Assembly (NCBI GenBank): GCA_012960345.1
Contig: DUBL01000026.1
Location: 1 to 41,456 of the forward strand
Length of the DNA stretch: 41,456 bases
Direction: 5' to 3'
Source: Gammaproteobacteria bacterium
GTDB lineage: Bacteria > Pseudomonadota > Gammaproteobacteria > Arenicellales > UBA868
Made by a program: the position numbers and the translations under genes. The notes beneath the pieces were generated by a model, which worked only from the letters and a program-made list of their open reading frames with translations, made no database searches and was not told the origin of the DNA. Of the stretch, positions 23,837 through 32,227 are shown one piece after another. Numbering within the stretch: the first letter of the stretch is position 1; each line of letters begins with the position of its first letter.

Positions 23837-24811
23837 TCAAGAGACCCGCGGAGCGTCCACATCATGTGATTCGCTCATCAATAGGGTCTCAAGATGAACG
23901 CTAACGCTATGGGCCAGTGCGTTAAGATCATAGCCGCCTTCCAGGACGGAAATCAGGCGGCCACCGGCATGCTTGTCAGCCATTTCAAGCAGGCGTTTAG
24001 TCATCCAAGCATAATAATTAGTGCTGAGATTGATCGCCCCGAGAGGGTCGGCTTGGTGTGCGTCAAAACCGGCAGAAATAAGAATAGCTTCCGGTGAGAA
24101 ACGATCAATAGCAGGTAGAATTTTCTCAACGAAGGCATTGGTGTAATCATTGTCTCCTGCACCGGCAGACATCGGGCAGTTTAAAGTTGCCCCTATCCCC
24201 CTGCCGTCGCCGGTTTCGGATCGAGCGCCAGTGCCGGGGTAGTGTGGATATTGATGCAGGCTTGCAAAAAAGACTGACGGATCCGACTCAAAAGCATGCT
24301 GAGTACCATTACCGTGGTGGACATCCCAGTCGAGGATCAATATTTTCTCAAGACCATGCTGTCGCTGCAGGTATTTGGCCGCGATTGCGATATTGTTGAA
24401 GACGCAAAAGCCCAGTGCAGCATTGTGTTCAGCGTGGTGGCCGGGTGGCCTGACCAGTGCAAACCCATTGTCTGCGCGCCCTGCGATCACTTCATCGATA
24501 ACATTGATCAAGCCGCCAGCTGCCAGGAGTGCAGTGTCGTAGGTGGCTGTGCTGACGGCAACATCTGGCGTATCGAGGTACGGCAAGCCGGTACGGCAGG
24601 CGGATTCAGCTCTTTGCCCCAACGCGGGATCATGAATTTGATGAATCCACTCGAGATCGCATGCGATGGCCCTAACGGGTAACAGTTGTTGAAACCACGG
24701 TTGTTGGCGAAGATGGACGATCGTCGCGTTTAGCCGATCGGCCCTCTCCGGATGGCCAACACCGGTATCATGTTCCAGGAATTGGGGATCAAAACAAAAG
24801 GCAGTGTTCAT
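23837..24811 (-). CDS. Histone deacetylase-family zinc hydrolase
   Basis: The product belongs to the arginase/deacetylase fold used by histone deacetylases, acetoin-utilisation and acetylpolyamine hydrolases. The active-site loop RPPGHHAE with its paired histidines lies near residue 121, the zinc ligands Asp and His in DWDVHHGNGT near 160, and the third ligand Asp in SAGFDAH near 245; LEGGYD is near the end. It should remove acyl groups from lysine or polyamine substrates in the cytoplasm, but which one cannot be read from sequence. Length is 324. ATG 24811 is preferred over the TTG just upstream; neither has a clear ribosome-binding site. The next gene downstream is ileS. Confidence 0.88.
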   Translation of the reverse strand: MNTAFCFDPQFLEHDTGVGHPERADRLNATIVHLRQQPWFQQLLPVRAIACDLEWIHQIHDPALGQRAESACRTGLPYLDTPDVAVSTATYDTALLAAGGLINVIDEVIAGRADNGFALVRPPGHHAEHNAALGFCVFNNIAIAAKYLQRQHGLEKILILDWDVHHGNGTQHAFESDPSVFFASLHQYPHYPGTGARSETGDGRGIGATLNCPMSAGAGDNDYTNAFVEKILPAIDRFSPEAILISAGFDAHQADPLGAINLSTNYYAWMTKRLLEMADKHAGGRLISVLEGGYDLNALAHSVSVHLETLLMSESHDVDAPRVS

Positions 24812-25105
24812 CAAACAAGATTCGAGTCATCTGCAGCGGTTCATTTGTTTTGTTCTGACAACAACACAGCTTCGCCTGGCGTTAGGATAGCAGCTCGATT
24901 TGATAGCACTGTGGTCAGACATCTTTTTCCTCATTCGCGAATACCGGCATTGGTTTGCGTGGCCAGGACCGCGGGCGATAGTATCAAAGTGGCACGATGT
25001 GGCTGTCTATGGATGTCGGTATTAACAAAGGAATAATGATTTGGCAAGGTACCACCATTTCTGTAGGCCGTCTTGGCGTAATTTTTTGGGTCAGGTGGTT
25101 TAGTG
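24812..25105. other. Intergenic region between the HDAC-like gene and the EEP gene
   Basis: This 294-bp gap separates two divergent genes. A 62-codon frame from ATG 25036, with AAAGGA upstream, runs into the EEP gene in another frame; it resembles nothing I know and I do not call it a gene. No clear promoter, hairpin or repeat stands out. Confidence 0.5.
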
Positions 25106-25888
25106 ATGGGCACAGTACTGGTTATCATGTTCGTGGTGCTTGTTGCATTAATCGTTGTTTCGCGCTGGTGTTGGCCTCTTCCGCCTCAGGTGGGAAGGCT
25201 CGAAGCGCCTACTCTCCTGATTAAGGGTGAAGCGACTGTAGTCACGGTCGGAACTTTCAATATTCATCGTGCACGGGGTTTGGATGGCCGGAAAGATCTG
25301 GCCCGAGTGGCCCAAGTGGTTGGCGCGTGTGATGTGACGGGACTGCAGGAAGTCGAAGGCGTCACTTTATTCCATCGACAGAGCCAGGCTGAACGTTTGG
25401 CGAAACAATTGCAGTGCGAGGCTCACTTTGCGCCAACCCGGCTGCGCGCGTTTTTCCCAGAGCGGGGCAATGCACTGTTGAGTCAATGGTCAATTATTGC
25501 CTGGCGCCGACAGCCATTGGTGCGAGCGCGGCTGGGTGGCAAGGGTTATCGCAATTTCACCGAATACACCGTGCAGGTGGGTGGCCAACCTGTCGTGGTG
25601 ATCAATACCCATCTATCAAAGCCGGAAGGGAAAAACACGGGTCTTGAGCAGATCGTCGCAGCGTTTATGCGTCATGAACGTGCTGTCTTGTTGGGTGATT
25701 TCAATAGGCCGCCAGGCCACGAGAGCTTTGCATGCCTCTATGACGCGGGAGTCATTGATGCGTTGTCGAGTGAGGACAATCAGCGTGTCGATCATATTTT
25801 TGTGCGAGGATTCCAGGTCCTCTCGGCGTGGGCTTTGCCACCCGGGCCATCAGATCATCCGTTCTTTGCTGCGCGACTGTCTTTGTAA
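25106..25888 (+). CDS. Membrane-anchored endonuclease/exonuclease/phosphatase family protein
   Basis: An N-terminal hydrophobic helix (about residues 2-20) is followed by an EEP domain, the fold of DNase I, exonuclease III and inositol phosphatases. Active-site blocks are visible in order: FNIHRARGLDG, LQEVE (metal Glu), RGNALLS, INTHLS, LGDFNRPP (catalytic Asp and Asn), DHIFVRG and the terminal SDHPFFA (catalytic His). All key residues look present, so it should be an active metal-dependent phosphodiesterase or phosphatase, placed outside the inner membrane if the helix is an anchor. The substrate is unknown. ATG 25106 is chosen, with AGGTGG 7 nt upstream; GTG 25103 is the track start. It ends 17 nt from the convergent kinase gene. 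Confidence 0.85.
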   Translation: MGTVLVIMFVVLVALIVVSRWCWPLPPQVGRLEAPTLLIKGEATVVTVGTFNIHRARGLDGRKDLARVAQVVGACDVTGLQEVEGVTLFHRQSQAERLAKQLQCEAHFAPTRLRAFFPERGNALLSQWSIIAWRRQPLVRARLGGKGYRNFTEYTVQVGGQPVVVINTHLSKPEGKNTGLEQIVAAFMRHERAVLLGDFNRPPGHESFACLYDAGVIDALSSEDNQRVDHIFVRGFQVLSAWALPPGPSDHPFFAARLSL

Positions 25889-25905
25889 TGAGAATTCGCG
25901 ACTAA

Positions 25906-26658
25906 TCACCGCTTCGGTAACTTAAATTCATAGGCCGCGAGAGCGGTTTTCGCTTGTTGATGAATGAGGGGTTCGGCCTGCCAGTTTTTTAAAAATCGAC
26001 GGAGGTCACGAGTGATTCCACGGCGGGCGAAAAAACGGCTTCGATGATGTTGAGTCGCATCCAGATCGATTAGCACCGGGTTGCCGTTTGCAATCAGGAT
26101 GTTGTCTGCCTTGAGGTCACCGTGCGAGTAACCGGCCCGCCATAGCTTAACCAATGTGTTGACAATGTTTGCCATCAATAGGCTCCTTTCTTGTTTTCGG
26201 TTTTCGAAGGTTGTATGGCAGTCGTCACCGTCCACTCGTTCCGAAATTAGCCACGAGCCGCGCTTAAGTCCGAGAGTTTTTTTTTGGACCCAGGCAATGG
26301 GTGGTGCGACAGCGACGCCGATATTGGCTAGTGCCTGTGCTTGCAACCAACAGTTTCGCGCGCGGGAGCGTTGAAAAAAACGTCGGATGCCGTGTGCTGG
26401 CGTCTTCCGGTTGTAGCGTTTGATGATGCAGCGATGAAGGTCGATGGTAATTTCCCAAACAGTGGTAGTGCCATCATCCTTGATTGGTTGAATGTCAGCT
26501 AGTGTGGCATCGGGATCGCGTAATACCCGTTCCAGTGTATCGGAGGCATAGCGCAGATCGTGATGACTGGTAAGGTGAGTGAATCTTAACTGCTGAATCA
26601 CGATCGGTTTTGACGTTGGGTTGGTTTGCGACCCACCGTATCGGTTTGTGTTCAACAC
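25906..26658 (-). CDS. Lipopolysaccharide kinase-like protein (WaaP/InaA superfamily)
   Basis: The 250-residue product is an atypical small kinase. The ATP-anchoring lysine is probably K80 in CIIKRYN, the catalytic loop is HGDLKADNIL at 179-188, and the metal-binding motif is DLD at 198-200 in VLIDLDATQH. Its position directly after the WaaG-WaaP fusion parallels the row of LPS core kinases in Pseudomonas, so it probably phosphorylates a core sugar at the cytoplasmic face of the inner membrane (inference). The start is uncertain: GTG 26658 is the first available codon, 42 nt after the waaG-waaP stop, with no strong ribosome-binding site, and the first ~20 residues look unstructured. Confidence 0.8.
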   Translation of the reverse strand: MLNTNRYGGSQTNPTSKPIVIQQLRFTHLTSHHDLRYASDTLERVLRDPDATLADIQPIKDDGTTTVWEITIDLHRCIIKRYNRKTPAHGIRRFFQRSRARNCWLQAQALANIGVAVAPPIAWVQKKTLGLKRGSWLISERVDGDDCHTTFENRKQERSLLMANIVNTLVKLWRAGYSHGDLKADNILIANGNPVLIDLDATQHHRSRFFARRGITRDLRRFLKNWQAEPLIHQQAKTALAAYEFKLPKR

Positions 26659-26700
26659 GGCCGGATAAGTCGGCCTGTACGTCGTTTCTTATCTGTGGGT

Positions 26701-28791
26701 TTAATGCGGGGCATGCGGTTTTGCGGTTCGGACTGCGTTACCCAATTGGAGATCAGGCCCGCGGCGCACCTCGGCCCGATGTAGATTTCTCGCCCAGGAC
26801 TCGACCCGCCACCAGAATAAGCGGTTCCGAAGCGATTGGATGTTGCTCCAGAAGTTGGGTGACTTGCCCAGGCTCTGGTGCAGGGTTGTATCGCCCCGGT
26901 AGGTTCGAATAAATCGCAACAGATCGTTTCTCGTCAGCCCGAGGTTGAGACTGGAATAGTGAAGGCCTGCGATGTCTTTTACCTGCCACCTGGTTGGCGT
27001 GCGCCTGCGAAGTTGCATTCGGTGCAGGTCAATCACGAAGAGACGACTCGCATCGGCAGACAGGTGGCCGCCTCGATAACCCGGTTGGAGCAGAAAATGA
27101 CCTAAATAAAAATCGCGGTGATTAGCCCCGCTATTGTGCATTTTACGCGCTATAACCGCCACCTGTTCGATCAGCCGCCGTTTGAATCGAATTTCATGGG
27201 GACTCACCGGGGGATGTGTTTTCCACTCGCTGCAAAACTCCTCCAATGACTTAGAGTTGGTGATTTCGTCGGTGACGATAAACGAACGACGACGCGCCCA
27301 GTTGTACATCCCCCCGGTGGTGCCGTAGGCCGCTACCGACAGTGTCTTAATTCTTAGCCGGTGCAGATGATGAATGCCATGCCACTCATCCATCGCGCCG
27401 AGCACCGGTAAGCGGAAGTAAATCAAATTTTTCAAGATTTCCTGCCAGCCTACCCCGGTATGGGTTTTTATAAAGTAATGACGATTAGCCAAATCAAACC
27501 GAACCGTTCTGCGCCCCGTGCCTTCCGGTTCTCGGTAAGCTTCTCCTTGAGTGCGCATCATGTCGGAGAAGGTGGCTTTGCTACCCAGTACCTCTTTAAG
27601 GTCGTCGCGGTAGTACTCGTCCACTAGCTTGTGGGATGTTGGCTCAGCAATGGGATGGTCTTGACGTAGTGTGAGACAGTGATCTTCAATCAAGTCCACC
27701 GCAGTTTCCGGCATGCGGTAAAGTTCGGGCTTTCCATAGGCAAGGCCGTTTTGCGCCCATTTTTCACGCTCGGGTGACGTCAGCATGTGTGCCAGTGTTT
27801 GGTCGAGGAGAGATTGCTCAAACGGTGAGGAGAGGACGTGCCCCGCATTGGCTTGCTTAATGTGTGCGGCATAACCGCAAACGTCGGTTGCCAATACAGG
27901 TAGTCCGGCGGTGATGGCTTCGAGTAGCACGGTGCCTGTGTTTTCGGCGCGCGCTGGATGCACTAACAGGTCGCCGGCACTCAACAACTGAGGTATATCG
28001 CCGCGACCACCGAGAAAACTAATCTGGTTGAGCACGCCAGCCTTGCGGGCACGATTTGCATAGCGCCCGCGATTATCCCCCTCGCCAATGATCGCTAAAC
28101 GAGTTTTGAATCGCAGCGTCTCCGGCAGGTTGGCAAGCGCTGTGATGGCTCGATCAAGGCCTTTGACCTTGAATCCCGAACCGATGAAAAGCAGCAGATT
28201 GTCGCCCGGCCTCGTTGATAACTGGGCGCGCATTGACTCGCGCTCAATGGGACGATTTGGCACTGGCATTCGGTCGCTATCGAGCGTCGGTGGTAGCAGG
28301 CGAAAACGGTCTTCTTCGGTAAAGTAATGTTGCTGGTAGACGCTCTTTTCGCGTTCTGACAATGACAGTATAAGTGTCTTACTAGTCCGTCCGAACACGG
28401 CTTCCTCGAAGGTATGCGAATGGCGGTAGCGAGGGGCGATACGGTACCAAGGTCCGTAGCGGGGAACGGCGCGACCGATGTAACAGAAGTCCGCGCCGTA
28501 GTAGATATCGAGGTTCGGCATCCTGTCGAATCCGACCACGCAGTCAAAGTGAGAGCGGTGTAACTCGTGCTGGAGCTGGTGATGGAAGTGTTTGTTTTGG
28601 GCGTGATTGAAGATCCAACCCCAAGTCTTAAGCACCGTAACCTTTATCCCGGGCGGTTGCTGACCTTGCCACTGTGAGACGAAAGCGTGGACATCGTGTC
28701 CGCGTGATATGCACTCGGCGGAGATCCGCAGAAAGTCGCGCTGCAACCCGCCATAGGGAAAGTACTTGAATAGACAAAAAGCAAATTTCAT
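26701..28791 (-). CDS. WaaG-WaaP fusion: LPS core glucosyltransferase plus heptose kinase
   Basis: One uninterrupted frame of 696 residues carries two enzymes of LPS inner-core assembly. Residues 1-372 are a GT4 glycosyltransferase of the WaaG type: MKFAFCLFKYFPYGGLQRDF at the N-terminus, SGFKVKGLDRAI near 205, and the EX7E motif from E283 to E291. Residues ~385-640 are a WaaP-type kinase: YFIKTHTGVGWQEILKNLI with K442, NHRDFYLGHFLL with the catalytic D560, and FVIDLHRMQ with D588. WaaG adds glucose to heptose II and WaaP phosphorylates heptose I. Separate genes are the rule (about 373 and 268 residues in P. aeruginosa). The last ~55 residues are extra, basic and unlike either enzyme. It lies 109 nt after galE. 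Confidence 0.92.
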   Translation of the reverse strand: MKFAFCLFKYFPYGGLQRDFLRISAECISRGHDVHAFVSQWQGQQPPGIKVTVLKTWGWIFNHAQNKHFHHQLQHELHRSHFDCVVGFDRMPNLDIYYGADFCYIGRAVPRYGPWYRIAPRYRHSHTFEEAVFGRTSKTLILSLSEREKSVYQQHYFTEEDRFRLLPPTLDSDRMPVPNRPIERESMRAQLSTRPGDNLLLFIGSGFKVKGLDRAITALANLPETLRFKTRLAIIGEGDNRGRYANRARKAGVLNQISFLGGRGDIPQLLSAGDLLVHPARAENTGTVLLEAITAGLPVLATDVCGYAAHIKQANAGHVLSSPFEQSLLDQTLAHMLTSPEREKWAQNGLAYGKPELYRMPETAVDLIEDHCLTLRQDHPIAEPTSHKLVDEYYRDDLKEVLGSKATFSDMMRTQGEAYREPEGTGRRTVRFDLANRHYFIKTHTGVGWQEILKNLIYFRLPVLGAMDEWHGIHHLHRLRIKTLSVAAYGTTGGMYNWARRRSFIVTDEITNSKSLEEFCSEWKTHPPVSPHEIRFKRRLIEQVAVIARKMHNSGANHRDFYLGHFLLQPGYRGGHLSADASRLFVIDLHRMQLRRRTPTRWQVKDIAGLHYSSLNLGLTRNDLLRFIRTYRGDTTLHQSLGKSPNFWSNIQSLRNRLFWWRVESWARNLHRAEVRRGPDLQLGNAVRTAKPHAPH

Positions 28792-28900
28792 ATCGGTGCG
28801 GTCAACTCGCGCAACGGCTTGGAGTCAAATAACAGGGGCAGTGGGGGTTGCGAGTCATGCAGTCTAACCTAGAATCGCGGGCGGTGGCCTCAGCGGCCGA

Positions 28901-29902
28901 TCAGCCGCTCGAATAGGATGCTTCCCAGTCGAGGGCGGTGCGGCAGATCAATTCCAGATCATCGTATTGCGGTTGCCAGTCCAACACTTCACGAATGCGT
29001 GTGTTATCGGCTACGACTTGCGCGGGGTCACCGGCGCGGCGACTGGTTTCAGTGACAGGAAATGATTTACCACTTACGCGATGCACCACGTTCAACACTT
29101 CGCGCACGCTGAATCCACGACCGTAGCCACAATTGAGCGTGCAAGACGCACCGCCACTGGATAGATAATTGAGTGCATCGACATGGGCAGCGGCAAGATC
29201 ATCGACATGAATGTAGTCGCGGATACAAGTGCCGTCCGGGGTGTCATAGTCAGTGCCAAATATGGACACACCGTTACGCGAACCATCTGCCGCTTCGCAT
29301 GCTACCTTGATCAGGTGGGTGGCATTAGCTGTTGCTTGTCCGAGTCCGCCCGAGACCCTTGCGCCGGCGACGTTGAAGTAGCGGAGCGATACATGGCGCA
29401 TGGGGGAGTTATGGGGGGCACTATTTGATAGGTCCTGCAGCATCCATTCAATGGCCAACTTGGTGCGCCCGTAAGGCGTGATCGGGTTAGGTGTTTGGGT
29501 CTCGGGCACAGGCGAAGTAGTGGCGTTACCGTAAACCGCTGCGCTAGAGGAAAAGATAAACGACGAGATTCCATGCACATGACATGCTTCGATCAAGCGG
29601 CAGGAGGCAACGACATTGTTATTATAATATTTAATGGGATTGGCAACCGATTCTGGTACCACGATGTAGCCGGCAAAATGCAGGACGGCCTCAATGTTAT
29701 TGTGTTTCAGTAAGTCGGAGATGGCGTCGATATTGCCGACGTCAATCTGGTGGAAATCTGCAGATTCGGGAACCGCCCAGGAATATCCACTGTAAAGATT
29801 GTCGACGACGGTGACGTTGTGGCCAGCCTCCACCAGTTGATGCGATGTATGGGATCCAATGTATCCGGCACCGCCGGAGACTAGAACGTTGATCGGCTGC
29901 AT
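28901..29902 (-). CDS. galE: UDP-glucose 4-epimerase
   Basis: GalE interconverts UDP-glucose and UDP-galactose, giving sugar donors for LPS core or exopolysaccharide. The NAD-binding N-terminus is VLVSGGAGYIGSHTSHQL, the SDR catalytic pair is the Ser in FIFSSSAAVYG and the Tyr/Lys in YGRTKLAIE, and DYIHVDDLAAAHV and TLNCGYGRGFSVREV follow. From ATG 29902 the protein has 333 residues, the normal size; the track's extra 52 residues overlap the waaF end and do not resemble the family. It sits between waaF and the waaG-waaP fusion, where waaC stands in Pseudomonas-type core operons. Confidence 0.94.
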   Translation of the reverse strand: MQPINVLVSGGAGYIGSHTSHQLVEAGHNVTVVDNLYSGYSWAVPESADFHQIDVGNIDAISDLLKHNNIEAVLHFAGYIVVPESVANPIKYYNNNVVASCRLIEACHVHGISSFIFSSSAAVYGNATTSPVPETQTPNPITPYGRTKLAIEWMLQDLSNSAPHNSPMRHVSLRYFNVAGARVSGGLGQATANATHLIKVACEAADGSRNGVSIFGTDYDTPDGTCIRDYIHVDDLAAAHVDALNYLSSGGASCTLNCGYGRGFSVREVLNVVHRVSGKSFPVTETSRRAGDPAQVVADNTRIREVLDWQPQYDDLELICRTALDWEASYSSG

Positions 29903-29934
29903 GGGGTAAGGAGTCCGCCGCGTTGGGCCTTTGA

Positions 29935-31002
29935 TTATAGAGGTGCAGGAGAGTCCGTTGCCGCCAGAGTGGTTGGTGCCGCTGCTAAACGGGCCATCGC
30001 GTCGAGCACCTGTTCGGGCGGTAACCTCGTCAGACAGTGTGTGTGCTGCAGTGGGCACGAGCGCTTAAAACAGGGAGAGCAATCCAATTCAAGTGACACT
30101 ATTTCCACATCAGCGCTTAGCGGTGGTGTCAGTGCTGGTGAGGTCGAGCCGAACACGGCGACCAGTGGCCGGCTTAGTGCGGCAGCGACATGCATCAGAC
30201 CCGAATCATTGGTCACTACGCAGCTTGCCGCACTGATCAGGTCAATAGCCTGGTCCAGATGGGTTTGCCCGGCGAGATTAAAGCAAGCAGGGCCAACTTC
30301 CCCTCGAATTTCCTCACCAATCAATTGGTCTGCACTATTACCGATGACCCACACCTGCCAACCTTCGGCCACTTTTGATTTTGCCACTGCAGCAAAAGAC
30401 TGGGCCGGCCAGCGTTTGGCAGGACCGAATTCTGCACCGGGACATAGCACCAGTGCAGGTTGGTCGAGCACATCGAATCCGATCGACTGTAGTACTTGGG
30501 TAGCGCGGCCGGGTTCGCTGGTCAGACGAGGCGATGGGTAATCTAACTTCAGCGGTGACTCGGCAGGCAAGCCCAGTTGCACGAATCGTGACACGGCAAG
30601 GGGGGTCTGTTGCGGGTTAAACGATCGAATGTCGTTGAGAAAGCCATAGCGTTTTTCGCCGAGAAAGCCGGTACGCTGTGGAATACCAGCGAGAAAGGGG
30701 ATGAGCGCTGCTTTGAGGGAGCCCGGCAGGATGATGGCTCGTCCAAATCCCATCTGCCGGATTGTTCTTGCTAAACGCCAACGTGCTGATAACTGCAACC
30801 GACCGTGAATGAATGGCGTAACAATGGTCTCCGCCACTTCGGGCATGCGCGCAAGCAGTGGTGCCATTAACGTCGGAACGAGAACTGACACGCGGGCGGG
30901 GCCATCGCCTTCGGTCATTATCTGAATCAGACTGTGGGCGATGACCATATCACCGACCCAGGATGGGCCGACAATCAGCACTTTATCTTGGGAATTCACC
31001 AT
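29935..31002 (-). CDS. waaF: ADP-heptose:LPS heptosyltransferase II
   Basis: WaaF is a GT9 glycosyltransferase that adds the second heptose to the LPS inner core at the cytoplasmic membrane face. The signature near the N-terminus is VGPSWVGDMVIAHSL, the donor-binding part has LCPGAEFGPAKRWP near residue 172 and TNDSGLMHVAAAL near 263, then VAVFGSTSPALTPPL. The 355 residues agree with WaaF (about 345-350). Distinguishing WaaF from WaaC rests on SWVGDMV. It follows ilvE and a zf-CHCC gene, the Pseudomonas-like order, and lies 32 nt before galE. Confidence 0.93.
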   Translation of the reverse strand: MVNSQDKVLIVGPSWVGDMVIAHSLIQIMTEGDGPARVSVLVPTLMAPLLARMPEVAETIVTPFIHGRLQLSARWRLARTIRQMGFGRAIILPGSLKAALIPFLAGIPQRTGFLGEKRYGFLNDIRSFNPQQTPLAVSRFVQLGLPAESPLKLDYPSPRLTSEPGRATQVLQSIGFDVLDQPALVLCPGAEFGPAKRWPAQSFAAVAKSKVAEGWQVWVIGNSADQLIGEEIRGEVGPACFNLAGQTHLDQAIDLISAASCVVTNDSGLMHVAAALSRPLVAVFGSTSPALTPPLSADVEIVSLELDCSPCFKRSCPLQHTHCLTRLPPEQVLDAMARLAAAPTTLAATDSPAPL

Positions 31003-31051
31003 CGGTGACTAGTTTACTGTCACCGGAGGGTTAGTTGGAGCGGTCGAAGTG

Positions 31052-31249
31052 CTACTCGCCCTCTTCTAGTAGATAACGTGTGCCACAGTACGGACACAGC
31101 ACTTCACCTGTCTTTTCTATAGGAAGAAAAACACGCGGGTGCGCGTTCCACAACTGACTGCGATCAGTCGGGCAATGTAACGGTAGATCGCTGGTATTAA
31201 TCCGGCATATCCGTGCGGAGTGAAGGCCTGCACCGGGCGTATTAGACAT
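31052..31249 (-). CDS. zf-CHCC domain zinc-binding small protein
   Basis: A 65-residue protein with a CHCC zinc finger: C26 and H37 in LHCPTDRSQLWNAHPRV, then C52 and C55 in VLCPYCGTRYLLEE. The domain is related to the C-terminus of the mitochondrial complex I subunit NDUFS6. In gammaproteobacteria small proteins of this family commonly accompany ilvE and waaF, but no function is established. The start ATG 31249 overlaps the ilvE stop by 8 nt (ATGTCTAA), indicating coupled translation. The first 20 residues are poorly conserved in character. Confidence 0.88.
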   Translation of the reverse strand: MSNTPGAGLHSARICRINTSDLPLHCPTDRSQLWNAHPRVFLPIEKTGEVLCPYCGTRYLLEEGE

Positions 31250-32162
31250 AGGTTAGCCAGTCTCGGTGGTTCGGATTGCGCCCGTAAACACAATCGAAGA
31301 ACTGGCTTTGTAGCTGTTCCGTTACCGGACCACGGCCACCGGCACCGATGATGCGCCCATCGACTTCGCGGACGGGGGTCACTTCCGCGGCAGTCCCGGT
31401 GAAGAAAACTTCATCTGCAATATATACTTCGTCCCGAGTAATTCGTTTTTCTTTGACATCAAAGCCAAGCTCATTGGCCAAGGTGATGACGGTGTCCCGG
31501 GTAATGCCCTCTAGCGCTGACGTGAGATCCGGTGTGTAGATGATTGAATCACGCACGATAAAAATATTCTCGCCGCTCCCCTCCATGACATAACCTTGGG
31601 CATCCAACATCAGTGCTTCGTCGCAGCCTGCCGCCACTGCTTCCTGCAGGGCAAGCATTGAGTTGACGTAGTTCCCGCAAGCCTTAGCGCGGCACATAGT
31701 GATGTTGACATGGTGACGCGTGAAGGAGGAGGTTCGCACTTTCATCCCCTTTTGCATGTTTTCCTCACCCAGGTACGAACCCCAATCCCAACTGGCAATA
31801 GCAACATGGGTGCTCAGCATGTCGGCACGGATACCCATTCCCTCAGAGCCATAAAAAGCGAGTGGTCGAATATAGGCACTGTCAAGCTTGTTTTCCCTGA
31901 TGGTTTGAAGTTGTGCTGCGTTGAGTGTGGCCGTGTCGAACGGCATCTTCATGTTGAGAATGTGTGCTGAGCGATGCAGTCGACGCGTATGGTCGTCGAG
32001 ACGAAAAACGGCTGTGCCCTGATCAGTCTTGTAGGCCCGGATACCTTCAAATACCCCTAGGCCGTAATGCAGGCTGTGGGTGAGCACGTGTACCTTGGCG
32101 TCGCGCCACGGTACTAATTCGCCGTCGAACCAGATGACGCCGTCGCGATCGGAATAGGACAT
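31242..32162 (-). CDS. ilvE: Branched-chain amino acid aminotransferase
   Basis: IlvE carries out the last step of valine, leucine and isoleucine synthesis, and the reverse reaction, as a fold-type IV PLP enzyme. The N-terminus MSYSDRDGVIWFDGELV and HVLTHSLHYGLGVFEGIRAY are typical; the PLP lysine is K160 in CRAKACGNYVNSML, with ALMLDAQGYVMEGSGENIF and GITRDTVI further on. The length is 306 from ATG 32162. The track's TTG 32171 adds three residues without support. It is followed by the overlapping zf-CHCC gene and preceded by the ribH-like gene. Confidence 0.95.
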   Translation of the reverse strand: MSYSDRDGVIWFDGELVPWRDAKVHVLTHSLHYGLGVFEGIRAYKTDQGTAVFRLDDHTRRLHRSAHILNMKMPFDTATLNAAQLQTIRENKLDSAYIRPLAFYGSEGMGIRADMLSTHVAIASWDWGSYLGEENMQKGMKVRTSSFTRHHVNITMCRAKACGNYVNSMLALQEAVAAGCDEALMLDAQGYVMEGSGENIFIVRDSIIYTPDLTSALEGITRDTVITLANELGFDVKEKRITRDEVYIADEVFFTGTAAEVTPVREVDGRIIGAGGRGPVTEQLQSQFFDCVYGRNPNHRDWLTYV

Positions 32163-32227
32163 CAGATCCAAGCCTTACAGGAATAGGTAAAAGAGACTGT
32201 CTTTCTAAGTCCAATGCCCGGCGTCTG

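Noticed and set aside
25036-25224. 62-codon frame with AAAGGA ahead of ATG, overlapping the EEP gene start
   Set aside because: No resemblance to a known protein, Cys/Ser/Arg-rich end, and it overlaps the EEP coding region by more than 100 nt.
29903-30058. N-terminal extension of GalE in the ORF track
   Set aside because: It overlaps the end of waaF and precedes the canonical MQPINVLVSGGAGYIGS start.
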